Of a stretch of DNA of 51,188 nucleotides, positions 1-8,365 are shown one piece after another. The stretch is from positions 1 through 51,188 of the forward strand of contig CAMORM010000004.1 in NCBI GenBank assembly GCA_946623785.1, written 5' to 3'. The notes under the pieces were generated by a model. It saw nothing but the letters and a program-made list of their open reading frames with translations, was not told the origin of the DNA and made no database searches. Position numbers and translations under genes: made by a program. How positions within the stretch are numbered: position 1 is the stretch's first letter; every line of letters begins with the position of its first letter. The DNA is from an uncultured Verrucomicrobiota bacterium. Its GTDB lineage: Bacteria > Verrucomicrobiota > Kiritimatiellia > RFP12 > UBA1067.

Positions 1-84
1 GGTGGTTGGGTGGTTAGGTGGTTGGGTGGTTAGGTGGTTGGGTGGTTGGGTGGTGGGTGGTTGGGTGGTTGGGTGGTGGGTGGA
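1..84. repeat. Octamer tandem repeat at window edge
   Basis: About ten imperfect copies of an 8-base unit (GGTGGTTG, with GGTGGTTA and 7-base GGTGGTG variants) fill the first 84 bases and continue past the edge. The plus strand carries many G-runs (GGG and GG separated by T), so quadruplex formation is conceivable. On the minus strand the array is read in frame by the aminotransferase gene as a Thr/Gln/Pro/His/Asn tail, with no stop inside the window. The true array length cannot be seen. Confidence 0.9.
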
Positions 85-1185
85 GAGGATTGAGGAGATG
101 CGGGAAAGGGATGCGTCGTCAAGGCCTGCGCCGGACGGCAGGCAGATCCCGCGGTTGAAGAAGTCCCGGGAAACGCCTGTGCCGACGAACGGAGCATCCG
201 CGAACACGGGCTGCAGGTGCATCGGCTTCCATACGGGGCGGGACTCTACGTTGTCGGACGCGAGCCTTGCGGCGGCTTCGTCGCGCGACTTCGCGTCGGG
301 GTACAGGAACACCGACAGCCAGTTGTTTGCGCGCGTGCCGGGGTCGCGCGGAAACGGGACCACGTCCGACCCGGAGAAGACCTTCATGTAGAACTCGCGT
401 ATAGCCTTCTTGCGCGCGAGTATGTCGGGGAGGGCGTTGAGCTGCGCGATTCCGAATGCGCCGAGGATGTTGGAGAGCCGGAAGTTGCGCCCGAGCTCCC
501 TGTGCTCGTACCATTCGCATTTCTCGCGGCTCTGCTGGCTGCGCCAGCGCGCGCGGCGCACGACCTCGGGGTCGCGCGAGAGAACTGCGCCCCCTCCCGA
601 GGTGGTGACGATCTTGTTGCCGTTGAACGAGTATACCGCCGCGGTGCCTGCCGAGCCGGCCGGGCGGTCCTTCCAGAACGCGCCGACGGATTCCGCGGCG
701 TCGACTATCAGCGTAGCGTCGTATCGCGCGGCGATCGACTCCAGTGCGTCGTAGTCGCAGCACTGCCCGTACAGGTCGACTGCGACAATCACGAACCGCG
801 TGCCGGCCTCGCGTGTGCGGGCGTGTTCGGAGATGGCGGCTTCGAGGAGCGCGAGGTCGATGTTGCCTGTGAGCGGCGACGAGTCCACGAGTACGATTCC
901 GGCGCCAGTCCGGGCGAAGGGCGACACTGACGCGACGAACGTGAGGTCGGACGCGAACACGACGTCGCGGGGGGAGATGCGCAGGTCGTCGGCGAGAAGG
1001 GTGAGCGCGGCCGTTCCGCTCGACACCGCGGCTGCCTCTGGAACGCCAGCGAGCGAAGCCAGACGGCGCTCGAACTCGTCCACCTGCGGGCCGCAGGGGG
1101 CGAGGTATCCAGAGTCGAACGCGGCCTCCACGGCGGCGCGTTCCGCCTTTCCGGCGAACGGGGGGGAGAGGAATATCCTTTTCAC
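1..1185 (-). CDS. DegT/DnrJ/EryC1/StrS-family PLP aminotransferase (3' end outside window)
   Basis: Predicted PLP-dependent transaminase making an amino group on a nucleotide-linked keto-sugar, in the PglE/EpsN style. It starts at GTG 1185, sharing GTGA with the stop of the histidine kinase upstream. Visible signatures are VDAAESVGA (Asp162, likely PLP ring-nitrogen contact), SFNGNK with Lys191 as the Schiff-base lysine followed by TTSGGG, and a closing RGICLPSG motif near residues 345-352. The family domain ends near residue 366, but the frame stays open through the octamer repeat to residue 395 and leaves the window. The fold looks complete; the low-complexity tail is odd. The substrate is not determinable. 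Linkage to pilin genes could mean surface-glycan or pilin glycosylation, which is inference only. Confidence 0.85.
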   Translation of the reverse strand, partial: MKRIFLSPPFAGKAERAAVEAAFDSGYLAPCGPQVDEFERRLASLAGVPEAAAVSSGTAALTLLADDLRISPRDVVFASDLTFVASVSPFARTGAGIVLVDSSPLTGNIDLALLEAAISEHARTREAGTRFVIVAVDLYGQCCDYDALESIAARYDATLIVDAAESVGAFWKDRPAGSAGTAAVYSFNGNKIVTTSGGGAVLSRDPEVVRRARWRSQQSREKCEWYEHRELGRNFRLSNILGAFGIAQLNALPDILARKKAIREFYMKVFSGSDVVPFPRDPGTRANNWLSVFLYPDAKSRDEAAARLASDNVESRPVWKPMHLQPVFADAPFVGTGVSRDFFNRGICLPSGAGLDDASLSRISSILSTHHPTTQPPTTQPPNHLTTQPPNHPTT

Positions 1186-3863
1186 GGCGTGTCGAACTTG
1201 CGGCCGAAGCGGGCGATTGCGTCCTGCAGTTCGGCGATTGTGTAGGGCTTGGCGAGGAAGCCTTCGTAGGGGTTGTCGGCGAACTGCTCCTTCAGCTTCT
1301 CGGGGGCTGAGCCGGACGAGACGATCACCGGCACCTGCGGTGAGATGTTGCGGAACGAGCCGATGAGCTGCGCAGAGTCGACGCCGTCGATGTTGGCGTC
1401 GAGGATAACGCAGGTGAGGGACTGCGCGTAGTTGCGGAATGCCGCGAGGGCCTCGGATCGGTTGGACGCTGCGTGGACCGTGACCTTGATCGTCTTGAGG
1501 AGGATCGCGGTCGTGCGGAGGATCGCTGGGTCGTCGTCCACGAGCAGCACTTCGCCCTCTCGCCCGAGCACCTGCAGCCTGCGGGTGATCTCCCCAACGG
1601 CCTTGGACTCCGGGAGGAATATGCGGAACGTCGTGCCCTCGCCGATTTCGGAGACGACGTGCACTCCGCCGTTGTGGGCGGATATGACGGCCAGCACTGT
1701 GGCGAGGCCGAGCCCGCGCCCCTGCGCCTTGGTGGACACGTACGGATCGAAGATGCGGCGGAGAAGCTCGGGCGGGATCCCCGGGCCCGTGTCGGAGAAC
1801 TGGAACAGCACGCCCTTTTCGCCCGGCTTCAGCGGCGATGCCGACGAGAAGAGCTCCGGGTCGCCGGGCTTCACGGTGTACTTGCGGGTCGACACGGACA
1901 CTTCGCCTACGCGGTCGCCTATCGCCTCCGCCGCGTTCTTGATGAGGTTGAAGAACACCTTCCAGATCTGGTTCGGGTCCGCGTCAACCGGCGGAAGCAT
2001 TGCGGGGAGGTCGTAGGAGATGGTTACGTTCGTCTTCGACCCGAGGATTCCCTGTGCTAGGCGCTGCGCCTCCTTGACCAGGTCGGAGGGGTCGGACCGC
2101 TTGAGCGAGGGCTTGGTCTCGCCGGCGAACGTCATCAGCTCGCGGGCCATCGAGGAGCCGCGCTTCACGGCGTCGCGGATCGTTGCGAGCGCCAGCCTGA
2201 CGTTCTGGTCGGCGCTGTCGTTCCACGTGATTTCCGCGGTGTTCAGGATGACGGCGAGCACGTTGTTGACGTCGTGGGCGATTCCGGCGGCGAGGGCCGT
2301 GAGGGACTCCTGCTTCTGCGTCTGGTGGAGGCGCGATTCCGCGGCGAGCCTCTGCGCGTGCTCGGTGACCTCGGCCGTTATGTCGCGGAAGGAGGCGAGG
2401 GCGAAATGCTCGTCCATCTTAGAGATGCGCACCTCGAGGCACCTTGGCGGCGCGTCCCTGCGCACGGCGCTGAGGCGGAGGTTCTGTAGCACGCCGTTCT
2501 TCGCGATTGTGGCGAGCGCGTTGTCGAACGCCTGCGCTCCCCGCTGCCCGTACACGGCAGGGTCCGCGCCGGACCCGGTCTCTAGGCCGGGAAGCGGGTC
2601 CACGCCTTCCGGCTGCTTTGTTATCGTAACGAGCGTGCGCCTGCTGAGTTCGAACACGGCAAGGCCGTCAGGCAGGCCGTCGATGAGCGCGCGCTGGCGG
2701 GACTCGATCTGCGCAACGGCGAGGGAGCGGCGGGAGAGGGTCTCGAGCATTTCGTTCACCGAGATTGCGAGAAGGGCGAATTCGTCCTTGCTGTGCCACT
2801 CGAGCCTGGGGCAGTCCGTGTCGTTGTGGTGCATGCACACGTCGCGCATGCGCTTCGTCATCTCGGTGATCGGGTTCAGGAGCACGCGCCCCTGCAGCCA
2901 GAACAGCGGTATCACGAGGAAGATGCCGCCCAGGGTGATGAAGAACGTGAGCCTGCCGAGAGCTATGCTCGTGACGGACGAAAACGACTTGGGCAGCGAC
3001 ACGGCGATCATGGACACGGCGTGTCCCGCTATGTCGCGTATGGCGAACACGGCCTCGAAGGGGTTGGAGTTCAGGTTCCAGAACCCGCCGGAGTAGAAGT
3101 CGATGGCCTCGTCGAGCATAGGGACGACCCCGAACTTCTGCGGCGTATGGCCCTTGCCTCCGCCGGCCGGCGAGGCGTTCTTCGCGGATATCTCGGCCCT
3201 GCGGTTCGATATCTTTATGTCCAGTCCGGCGAAGCTCTCGTTGACCTGGGAGGTGAACACGTTGGAGTCGAAGTCCTGTCCGAGGATCAGGAAGCCGTCT
3301 TCCGCCTCGCCCGCGAACCGCGTCGCCGCCACGTAGCGCGACACGCCGCGCACGCGCACGATTCCGACGCTGTTCGCGTTGCCTGCGTTCGTAAGCGACC
3401 TCATCCAGCCCGCTATGTGCTTGGAATAGACGGAGAAGTCGCTTGCGGAAAGGGCCTCGCATCCCTCGGAAGTCAGGGCCGCGCCCTCGGCGAACGTGCC
3501 GTCCGAGAGGAACCTTGCCGCGAGCGTGACGCGCGGGGACCCTCCCAGCAGGGATGCAATCTGCGGGCTGCTGCCCTTGCGCGCGGCCTCGCCGTATTCG
3601 GACGCCATCGAGACCGCGGTCAGGCGCACCTTGTCGGCGTTGCGGTACGCTAGCGAGCGGATGTCCGTGCCGATTTCCTTCACCTGGTTTTCGGCGTCCC
3701 TCACGAGGTGGATTAGCACGATGCGTCCGCCTACGTAGAACATGCCGAGGACCATCAGCAGGAACGCGGCCGTCATGAGCGAATAGCGCGTGCGGATGGA
3801 GTTGATGGCGCGCGAGAACGCGCTCTGGTGCATGGGGTCCTGTTGCTCTTTCTTTGTGCTCAT
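1182..3863 (-). CDS. Hybrid sensor histidine kinase with C-terminal receiver
   Basis: An 893-residue membrane sensor kinase. TM1 spans about residues 29-51, a periplasmic sensor region 52-295, TM2 about 300-325, and a HAMP-like segment about 326-380. A PAS-like region lies at about 385-500, then HisKA with AAGIAHDVNN (phospho-acceptor His530). The HATPase has N-box NLIKNAAEA (639-647), DTGPGIP (691-697) and GRGLGLA (715-721). A receiver domain from about 771 has acidic patch DDD (776-778), phospho-acceptor Asp822 and Lys872. ATG 3863 is chosen because it overlaps the upstream stop (ATGA) and precedes TM1; the frame is open further upstream but reads as non-coding. No separate response regulator is visible nearby. 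The signal is unknown. Co-transcription with prepilins suggests control of pilus or surface functions. Confidence 0.92.
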   Translation of the reverse strand: MSTKKEQQDPMHQSAFSRAINSIRTRYSLMTAAFLLMVLGMFYVGGRIVLIHLVRDAENQVKEIGTDIRSLAYRNADKVRLTAVSMASEYGEAARKGSSPQIASLLGGSPRVTLAARFLSDGTFAEGAALTSEGCEALSASDFSVYSKHIAGWMRSLTNAGNANSVGIVRVRGVSRYVAATRFAGEAEDGFLILGQDFDSNVFTSQVNESFAGLDIKISNRRAEISAKNASPAGGGKGHTPQKFGVVPMLDEAIDFYSGGFWNLNSNPFEAVFAIRDIAGHAVSMIAVSLPKSFSSVTSIALGRLTFFITLGGIFLVIPLFWLQGRVLLNPITEMTKRMRDVCMHHNDTDCPRLEWHSKDEFALLAISVNEMLETLSRRSLAVAQIESRQRALIDGLPDGLAVFELSRRTLVTITKQPEGVDPLPGLETGSGADPAVYGQRGAQAFDNALATIAKNGVLQNLRLSAVRRDAPPRCLEVRISKMDEHFALASFRDITAEVTEHAQRLAAESRLHQTQKQESLTALAAGIAHDVNNVLAVILNTAEITWNDSADQNVRLALATIRDAVKRGSSMARELMTFAGETKPSLKRSDPSDLVKEAQRLAQGILGSKTNVTISYDLPAMLPPVDADPNQIWKVFFNLIKNAAEAIGDRVGEVSVSTRKYTVKPGDPELFSSASPLKPGEKGVLFQFSDTGPGIPPELLRRIFDPYVSTKAQGRGLGLATVLAVISAHNGGVHVVSEIGEGTTFRIFLPESKAVGEITRRLQVLGREGEVLLVDDDPAILRTTAILLKTIKVTVHAASNRSEALAAFRNYAQSLTCVILDANIDGVDSAQLIGSFRNISPQVPVIVSSGSAPEKLKEQFADNPYEGFLAKPYTIAELQDAIARFGRKFDTP

Positions 3864-4213
3864 GTCCTGTCGGTCTTTTGGGTTTCGCCTTTCCGCTGCG
3901 CGATCCACGCGAGGACTAGCGCGAGCACAAGGCACGCGCACACGCCCAGCCTGGCGCGCCTGAACGCCGCGCCGGCGTCGATCGGCGGAGGATGCCGCGG
4001 TTGCGCCGCAACCAGGGCCGCCGCCTCGGAGCCCGGGGAGGCGTCTATCTGGAGGTCCTGTTCGGCGGCGGGGCCTTCTGGCAGGCTTGGCCTGCCTTCG
4101 GTGTCCGAACCGGCCGGCCTCCTGATGCCGCGCTCGGCGAACTCGTGCGACTTGATCACGTCGTACGAGCGCTGCGAGTGGACGAGCTCTGGATCTTCGT
4201 TTGATTCGACCAT
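3860..4213 (-). CDS. Small single-TM protein of unknown function
   Basis: A 117-residue protein not recognised by family. Residues 1-85 are polar, acidic and Pro/Ala-rich without obvious structure. One hydrophobic helix at about 88-106 (VCACLVLALVLAWIA) is followed by a short basic tail, so it looks C-terminally anchored. It starts five bases after the PilX-like gene and its stop overlaps the kinase start (ATGA), which argues that it is a translated operon member. A pilus accessory or kinase partner is possible but unsupported by homology. Confidence 0.65.
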   Translation of the reverse strand: MVESNEDPELVHSQRSYDVIKSHEFAERGIRRPAGSDTEGRPSLPEGPAAEQDLQIDASPGSEAAALVAAQPRHPPPIDAGAAFRRARLGVCACLVLALVLAWIAQRKGETQKTDRT

Positions 4214-4218
4214 GTCTT

Positions 4219-6120
4219 TCAGTCGCCTTCCGAGCCTTCGCCTGGCTCGATGTTCTCTGAGTCGGGGACCTCCTGCCACGCAACCGTCGCCGGAGGGTTG
4301 TCGCTCGACCGCGCAAGGCCGGCCGAGTCGTTGTCTACAGTCTCGGCGGAGCCGGAGTACAGGCGGTAGTCCCAGTTGATGTGGAGGTTGCCGGAGTACT
4401 TTATGCCCTCGTTCCTGCACACGAGGGACCCGTTGATCGAGCAGCTGCCGATGACGCCGAACGTGCCGTGGTTGTTGTACAGGATGGCGTCGATCTGCGT
4501 TATCGTGGAGAGGTTCTCGGAGATGACCCTGTTGTCGCAGACGGTGTCGTAGTAGTGCCTGTTGTACTTGTTGTGGTACACGGGAACGGTCTCCGTGTCG
4601 TGCACCTGCACGGTCTCGTAGCCGATGAACCTCCCCCTGCTGTTGTACACCGGCCTCTGCTCGGGGTGGGTGGTCGGCAGCTCGCGCGTCTCGTACGTGA
4701 GGGTCGTCTTCAGGCCGCCGTCGAGCGCGGCATAGCTCCCGCCGAACTGCGAGGGGTAGCCGATGTCCGCGTCGGACGCGTCGCAGCTGTACCTCTGGAC
4801 GTACGGCGACTTCGTTATGTACGTGTTGATGCTGCTGAGCCAGCTTGACGACGTGCAGTCCCCGAGTACTATGTTCCCCTTTGCCATGAGGCCGAGCATG
4901 TCCTTCGTGGAGTTGTCGGCGTTCTCCGCCTTGTTCCTCCACTCCGGTGGGTTGACGTACTGTATGTTCCCGACGATGTGTATGTTGCGGCCCGAGTAGA
5001 TGGTGCCCTGCCCCTTGACGTATCCCTTGATGATGACGTCGGAATCGACGACCACCGGGCCGTTGATGACGATCGGCTTGGACTGCGTGCCGATGAGCAC
5101 GAGCGCGCCGTTGTCGGCGTTGGATGCGTCGCCGGAGGGGCCTGGCCCGGAATACTGGCATGTCGCCACCCGCTCCGAGCCAAGGCTCAGCGTGCCCTGC
5201 GACGGGTTCTTTTCGTTGAGTTCCTGCGACCACTCCACGTATTCCGAGAGGTCGCCGATGAACGGCATTTCGATGGTCAGCGGCTCGTTGGCGTGGAGCC
5301 TGTTCCTGTAGTCCGTCGTCGAGACCGTCGCCGGGGCGTCGTACTTGCCGCCTTCCTTCCCCTTCGGGCGTGCCCTGTTCGCCGTGCCGTACGTGGTGCT
5401 CAGGTACGTGCTCTCCTTGTCCATCTTGCCGTAGTTGGTTATGTCGCCGTTCACGTCCAGCTCCGGGTTTGCGGCGGCATAGACGTGCCCGTTGACCGTG
5501 CATCCCGAGTCGAGGTACATGTCGCCGTTGGCGCGGACGTCGCCGTTCGCAGTCACCGAAGCCCCCTGGAACCACCCGTAGTTGTTCACGAAGTAGGCGT
5601 TGTTGAAGACCTTGGACCTCGCGATCGCGAAGCGCACGCGCTCCTCGATCGTGGAAGAGCTTTTCGACCCGCCCGGGTTCGTGCGCACCGCGGTGGCGAT
5701 GATCGTGACCTCCGCCGAGCTTTTCCCGGCCTCGTGCACCACGCGGCGGAATCGCACGCGCACCGTGCACCCGTTGACGTTCGTGGAGGCCGGGAGGGTC
5801 ACCGTGTTCGGGGCCTGCCCGAGCGTGCGGGACGGCGTAGAGCTGTTCCCGAACCATTCGAAGCTGTCGCTGTTCGAGAACCCGACGCGGCGCGCCGACT
5901 TTCCGATGGAGTTCATGAACGCGCTGTACACGTCGCTCTTGCAGGACTCAATCGACGACTGGGCCGCGAGCCTGCACACGGACTTGCCTGCCATGATGTT
6001 TGTCAGGCGCGTCGCGTGCGAGGTGTACGCTATCGCGCCGCCTACCAGTATCATGGCCGCCCCCATCAGCACCACGGCCGTGGCGAGGACGAATCCCGAT
6101 TTTTCGCTGGTTTTTCCCAT
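4219..6120 (-). CDS. PilX-like minor pilin/pilus-assembly protein with long exported domain
   Basis: A 633-residue protein with a short basic N-terminus and one hydrophobic segment (about residues 10-32), resembling the PilX N-terminal form: GF followed by a helix without the usual Glu5. The long exported part has repeated short Gly/Asn/Asp-rich strands (for example NGDVRANGDMYLDSG and VVVDSDVIIKGYVKGQGTI) resembling beta-helix rungs, several Cys, and an acidic Ser/Glu-rich C-terminus. It sits between two canonical prepilins and the kinase operon. A role as a tip, adhesin or minor component of a type IV pilus is inferred. ATG 6120 is two bases from the upstream stop. Confidence 0.72.
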   Translation of the reverse strand: MGKTSEKSGFVLATAVVLMGAAMILVGGAIAYTSHATRLTNIMAGKSVCRLAAQSSIESCKSDVYSAFMNSIGKSARRVGFSNSDSFEWFGNSSTPSRTLGQAPNTVTLPASTNVNGCTVRVRFRRVVHEAGKSSAEVTIIATAVRTNPGGSKSSSTIEERVRFAIARSKVFNNAYFVNNYGWFQGASVTANGDVRANGDMYLDSGCTVNGHVYAAANPELDVNGDITNYGKMDKESTYLSTTYGTANRARPKGKEGGKYDAPATVSTTDYRNRLHANEPLTIEMPFIGDLSEYVEWSQELNEKNPSQGTLSLGSERVATCQYSGPGPSGDASNADNGALVLIGTQSKPIVINGPVVVDSDVIIKGYVKGQGTIYSGRNIHIVGNIQYVNPPEWRNKAENADNSTKDMLGLMAKGNIVLGDCTSSSWLSSINTYITKSPYVQRYSCDASDADIGYPSQFGGSYAALDGGLKTTLTYETRELPTTHPEQRPVYNSRGRFIGYETVQVHDTETVPVYHNKYNRHYYDTVCDNRVISENLSTITQIDAILYNNHGTFGVIGSCSINGSLVCRNEGIKYSGNLHINWDYRLYSGSAETVDNDSAGLARSSDNPPATVAWQEVPDSENIEPGEGSEGD

Positions 6121-6122
6121 GG

Positions 6123-6731
6123 CTAGTCCCTCGAGGTGTCGGTCGGCTGCACTTTGCCGAACAGCGGGACCGTTATCCGCTCGGCACGGGTTAGGACGGC
6201 TCGCCCGCCAAGCGGGCGCCGCAGGGTGATGGAAAGGGGGAGGTCAACGTAGAAGCGGTTCTTCGTGTCGAGGTCGGTCGTGTCGATCAGGTTGTCCCAG
6301 TCGGTGTTGACCCACGTGACCCCCGGGTCCAGCCACTTCGAGCTAACGCGCGTGGCGTCCTCGAACAGGTGCCTGCCGCTCCCGGCGCCGCTGAGAATGA
6401 GCCGCAGGCGCCTGCTCCCGCGCGTGCCGGAGTCCGCCACCGTCTCGCAGTCCATGTTGAGGGCAACGCTGTCTATGTGGACGGACGTCCCGCTCAGCAG
6501 CCCGGTGTGGAACACGCCGTTGTGGGGGGCGACTTCGTGGAAGAGTATCTTGTCGCGCAGCTCGCGCCCGCGCAGCGAAAGCTCTGTGTCGGCCATCATC
6601 GACTCGTAGAACTGGTAGCAGGCGCTTGCGCCCGAGCAGACGGCGATGGCGATGACGGCGGAGATCGCGGAGGCGAACATCACCTCGACGAGCGTGAATC
6701 CCCGGCGGGTTCTGGAGGCGGGCGCCTTCAC
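6123..6731 (-). CDS. Type IV prepilin-like (pseudopilin) protein
   Basis: A 202-residue exported protein with a class III signal: basic leader ASRTRRG, then FTLVEVMFA with Glu5, and a hydrophobic helix to about residue 38. Prepilin peptidase would cut after the Gly and N-methylate the Phe. The C-terminal part is a variable globular domain without recognisable motifs. GTG 6731 is chosen because it shares GTGA with the stop of the upstream prepilin and leaves a normal-length leader; the longer in-frame reading lacks signal features. It is probably a minor pilin alongside the adjacent genes. Confidence 0.85.
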   Translation of the reverse strand: MKAPASRTRRGFTLVEVMFASAISAVIAIAVCSGASACYQFYESMMADTELSLRGRELRDKILFHEVAPHNGVFHTGLLSGTSVHIDSVALNMDCETVADSGTRGSRRLRLILSGAGSGRHLFEDATRVSSKWLDPGVTWVNTDWDNLIDTTDLDTKNRFYVDLPLSITLRRPLGGRAVLTRAERITVPLFGKVQPTDTSRD

Positions 6732-7168
6732 TGCTCCCCCCTCTCCACGTGGCTCTTGTAGACCTCCGTGCGGTGGTACGAGTTCAGGTGCCTGCGGTGG
6801 CCTGCGGCCCCCCATTCGACGTCGACCGCGATCATCTTCCCGGGCCCCGCGTTCGTAACGGTTACGTAGCACTTGGCCTTTGGCCACCCGGCCAGCGATA
6901 TCGCGGGCGCGGCGTTTGACGAGATGTCGTACGCCTGGTTCCTGAGGGTCTGCATCCTGTCGAAGGACTCGTTGCAGTGCCGCCAGGCCACGTCGAAGGC
7001 ATACGCGTCCGCCGCGAGCAGCTGGCTGTTCTCCCTCGCGATGCGCGCGCCGAATATGAGGGCCTCGAGGAGCACGAGCACCATCAGCGCGGAAATGGAG
7101 GCCGCGAGCATGACCTCGATCAAGGTCAGGCCCCGTTTCCTCGTGCCGCAGCTGACTTTCGCAGTCAT
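6728..7168 (-). CDS. Type IV prepilin-like minor pilin
   Basis: A 146-residue protein with leader ending in RKRG, cleavage expected before LTLIEVMLAAS (Glu5 present), then a hydrophobic helix to about residue 45. The +1 residue is Leu rather than Phe. The remainder is a small globular domain. It is second in the operon, 49 bases after the TPR/GspE-N gene, and its stop overlaps the start of the next prepilin, so the two are likely translated in step. GspI/PilV-type minor pilins are the closest analogy, by size and motif only. Confidence 0.85.
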   Translation of the reverse strand: MTAKVSCGTRKRGLTLIEVMLAASISALMVLVLLEALIFGARIARENSQLLAADAYAFDVAWRHCNESFDRMQTLRNQAYDISSNAAPAISLAGWPKAKCYVTVTNAGPGKMIAVDVEWGAAGHRRHLNSYHRTEVYKSHVERGEQ

Positions 7169-7217
7169 TCCAGCATCTCCTTTCGGTTGTCTCCGGCCGG
7201 GCGCTTCCGGCCCGCCG

Positions 7218-8054
7218 TCACTTCTGCCCCTGCTCCTGCGGGGCTGCGTATATCTTCTCGAGCACGGGCTCTACCGCGCTGGGAGGGCACAGGAAGAACC
7301 TGCACTGCCTTCCCGACGCCTGCTCCACCTTCCGGCGGAGCTTGTCGTCCGCCGGATTGACAAGGGCCACGAGCAGCACGTCCCCGAGCTCCCCGAACGG
7401 CACTGCGCCCCTTACCCTCACGAGGGCCTCGGGGAGCGTGTCCGCGAGCTTCTTCGTTATCTCGAACGCCCCCAGCGGCACGGGCGGGCAGCCTGTGCTG
7501 TCCGCAAGGTGCGCCGCGCATTCCTCGGCGAGCGCCGGGTTCTCCTTGTCGAGGAACGCGAGCGCCGACACAAGGAAGGGGATCGAGCTTTCGGGAAGGC
7601 CGTCCAGGTGCCTGCCGAGTGCCTCGGCGGACTTGTCGTCCAGTGCGCGGCGCGAGAGGAGGTTCGTCACGAGCTCCGCCTCGGCGGCCTTCGCCTCGCG
7701 TATCGCCATCACGGTGTTGTCCGCCGCGATCGTCTCCTCCGAAGGCATCTCCGGCGTGAGCGCCGGAGCGGGCGCGGCCGCGGCCCTGACCTTCAGGGCC
7801 GTTATCTTCGCGAGGTCGTCGTCGAAAGCCTCCAGCCGCTCCGCGATCCGCTGCGCCGACTCTAAGTCGCCCTCCTTCAGCAGGACCTTCGCAAGCGATA
7901 TCAGCGCGTCGCGGCACTTGTCCTGCTCCCCGGCCTGCGCGTAGGCCACGGATAGGAACTCAAGCGTGGTGCGGTCCTCGGGCATCGCCTGCAGCATCTG
8001 TTCGAAGTAGGCTATGCCCTCCGCCAGCTTCTGGTCTATCTGCTTTTCCGCCAT
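7218..8054 (-). CDS. TPR protein with GspE N-terminal (MshEN-like) domain
   Basis: A 278-residue soluble protein, first in the minus-strand pilus operon. Residues 1-75 form TPR-like helices (EGIAYFEQMLQAMP, AYAQAGEQDKCRDAL, GDLESAQRIAERL). An Ala/Pro linker near 80-95 and a helical middle follow. About residues 200-272 (VPFGELGDVLLVALVNPAD ... CPPSAVEPVLEKIY) resemble the N-terminal domain of GspE/PilB ATPases. There is no ATPase core here. Start ATG 8054 is preceded by AGAGGA at a suitable distance and a likely promoter at 8080-8085. An adaptor for the PilB encoded at 40856-41986, which lacks this domain, is inferred. Confidence 0.75.
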   Translation of the reverse strand: MAEKQIDQKLAEGIAYFEQMLQAMPEDRTTLEFLSVAYAQAGEQDKCRDALISLAKVLLKEGDLESAQRIAERLEAFDDDLAKITALKVRAAAAPAPALTPEMPSEETIAADNTVMAIREAKAAEAELVTNLLSRRALDDKSAEALGRHLDGLPESSIPFLVSALAFLDKENPALAEECAAHLADSTGCPPVPLGAFEITKKLADTLPEALVRVRGAVPFGELGDVLLVALVNPADDKLRRKVEQASGRQCRFFLCPPSAVEPVLEKIYAAPQEQGQK

Positions 8055-8079
8055 TGGTATGGTCCTCTTTGTCCGTATT

Positions 8080-8085
8080 AGTATA
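8080..8085 (-). promoter_or_regulatory. Promoter -10 for the minus-strand pilus operon
   Basis: Reading the minus strand, TGG directly precedes TATACT (8085-8080), an extended -10 form like the others in this window. No convincing -35 is visible at 17 bases. The start codon at 8054 follows about 25 bases downstream. Confidence 0.6.
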
Positions 8086-8133
8086 CCACATTTCCCCCTT
8101 GTCTTCATCCTGCAACTTTTTATATTTTGGCCC

Positions 8134-8162
8134 TTGCGCCGGGCGCGGGGAAATGATAAAAT
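8134..8162 (+). promoter_or_regulatory. Promoter for the tRNA-Arg/tRNA-fMet unit
   Basis: TTGCGC (8134-8139), a 17-base spacer ending TGA, and TAAAAT (8157-8162). The tRNA-Arg begins 18 bases after the -10, so the expected start near 8169 leaves a short 5' leader for processing. Confidence 0.75.
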
Positions 8163-8180
8163 ATCCGCCGTTTTCCGATT

Positions 8181-8257
8181 GGGGCTGTAGCTCAACTGGA
8201 TAGAGCATCAGACTACGAATCTGAGGGTTGTGGGTTCGACTCCCGCCAGCCCCGCCA
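8181..8257 (+). tRNA. tRNA-Arg (anticodon ACG)
   Basis: Full cloverleaf: acceptor GGGGCTG pairs with CAGCCCC, discriminator G, and CCA encoded at 8255-8257. The anticodon stem TCAGA/TCTGA holds loop CTACGAA with anticodon ACG at 8215-8217. The T loop is TTCGACT. A34 would be deaminated to inosine to read CGU/CGC/CGA. Confidence 0.97.
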
Positions 8258-8273
8258 GTGGAAGACGCCAGAT

Positions 8274-8350
<77 letters not shown>

Positions 8351-8365
8351 TTTCCAGGAAAGGGA

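Noticed and set aside
1-84. CRISPR array or telomere-like end
   Set aside because: The repeats are 7-8 bases with no spacers, and a coding frame runs through them. They are simple tandem repeats.
2-391. Plus-strand Gly/Trp/Val-rich protein starting in the repeat
   Set aside because: It is the antisense reading of the octamer array and the aminotransferase gene, without a ribosome site.
3860-5857. Long minus-strand open frame of about 665 codons
   Set aside because: It is the wrong frame of the PilX-like gene: Arg/Gly/His/Gln-rich with no family motif. Only its last 117 codons (3860-4213) look like a genuine small gene.
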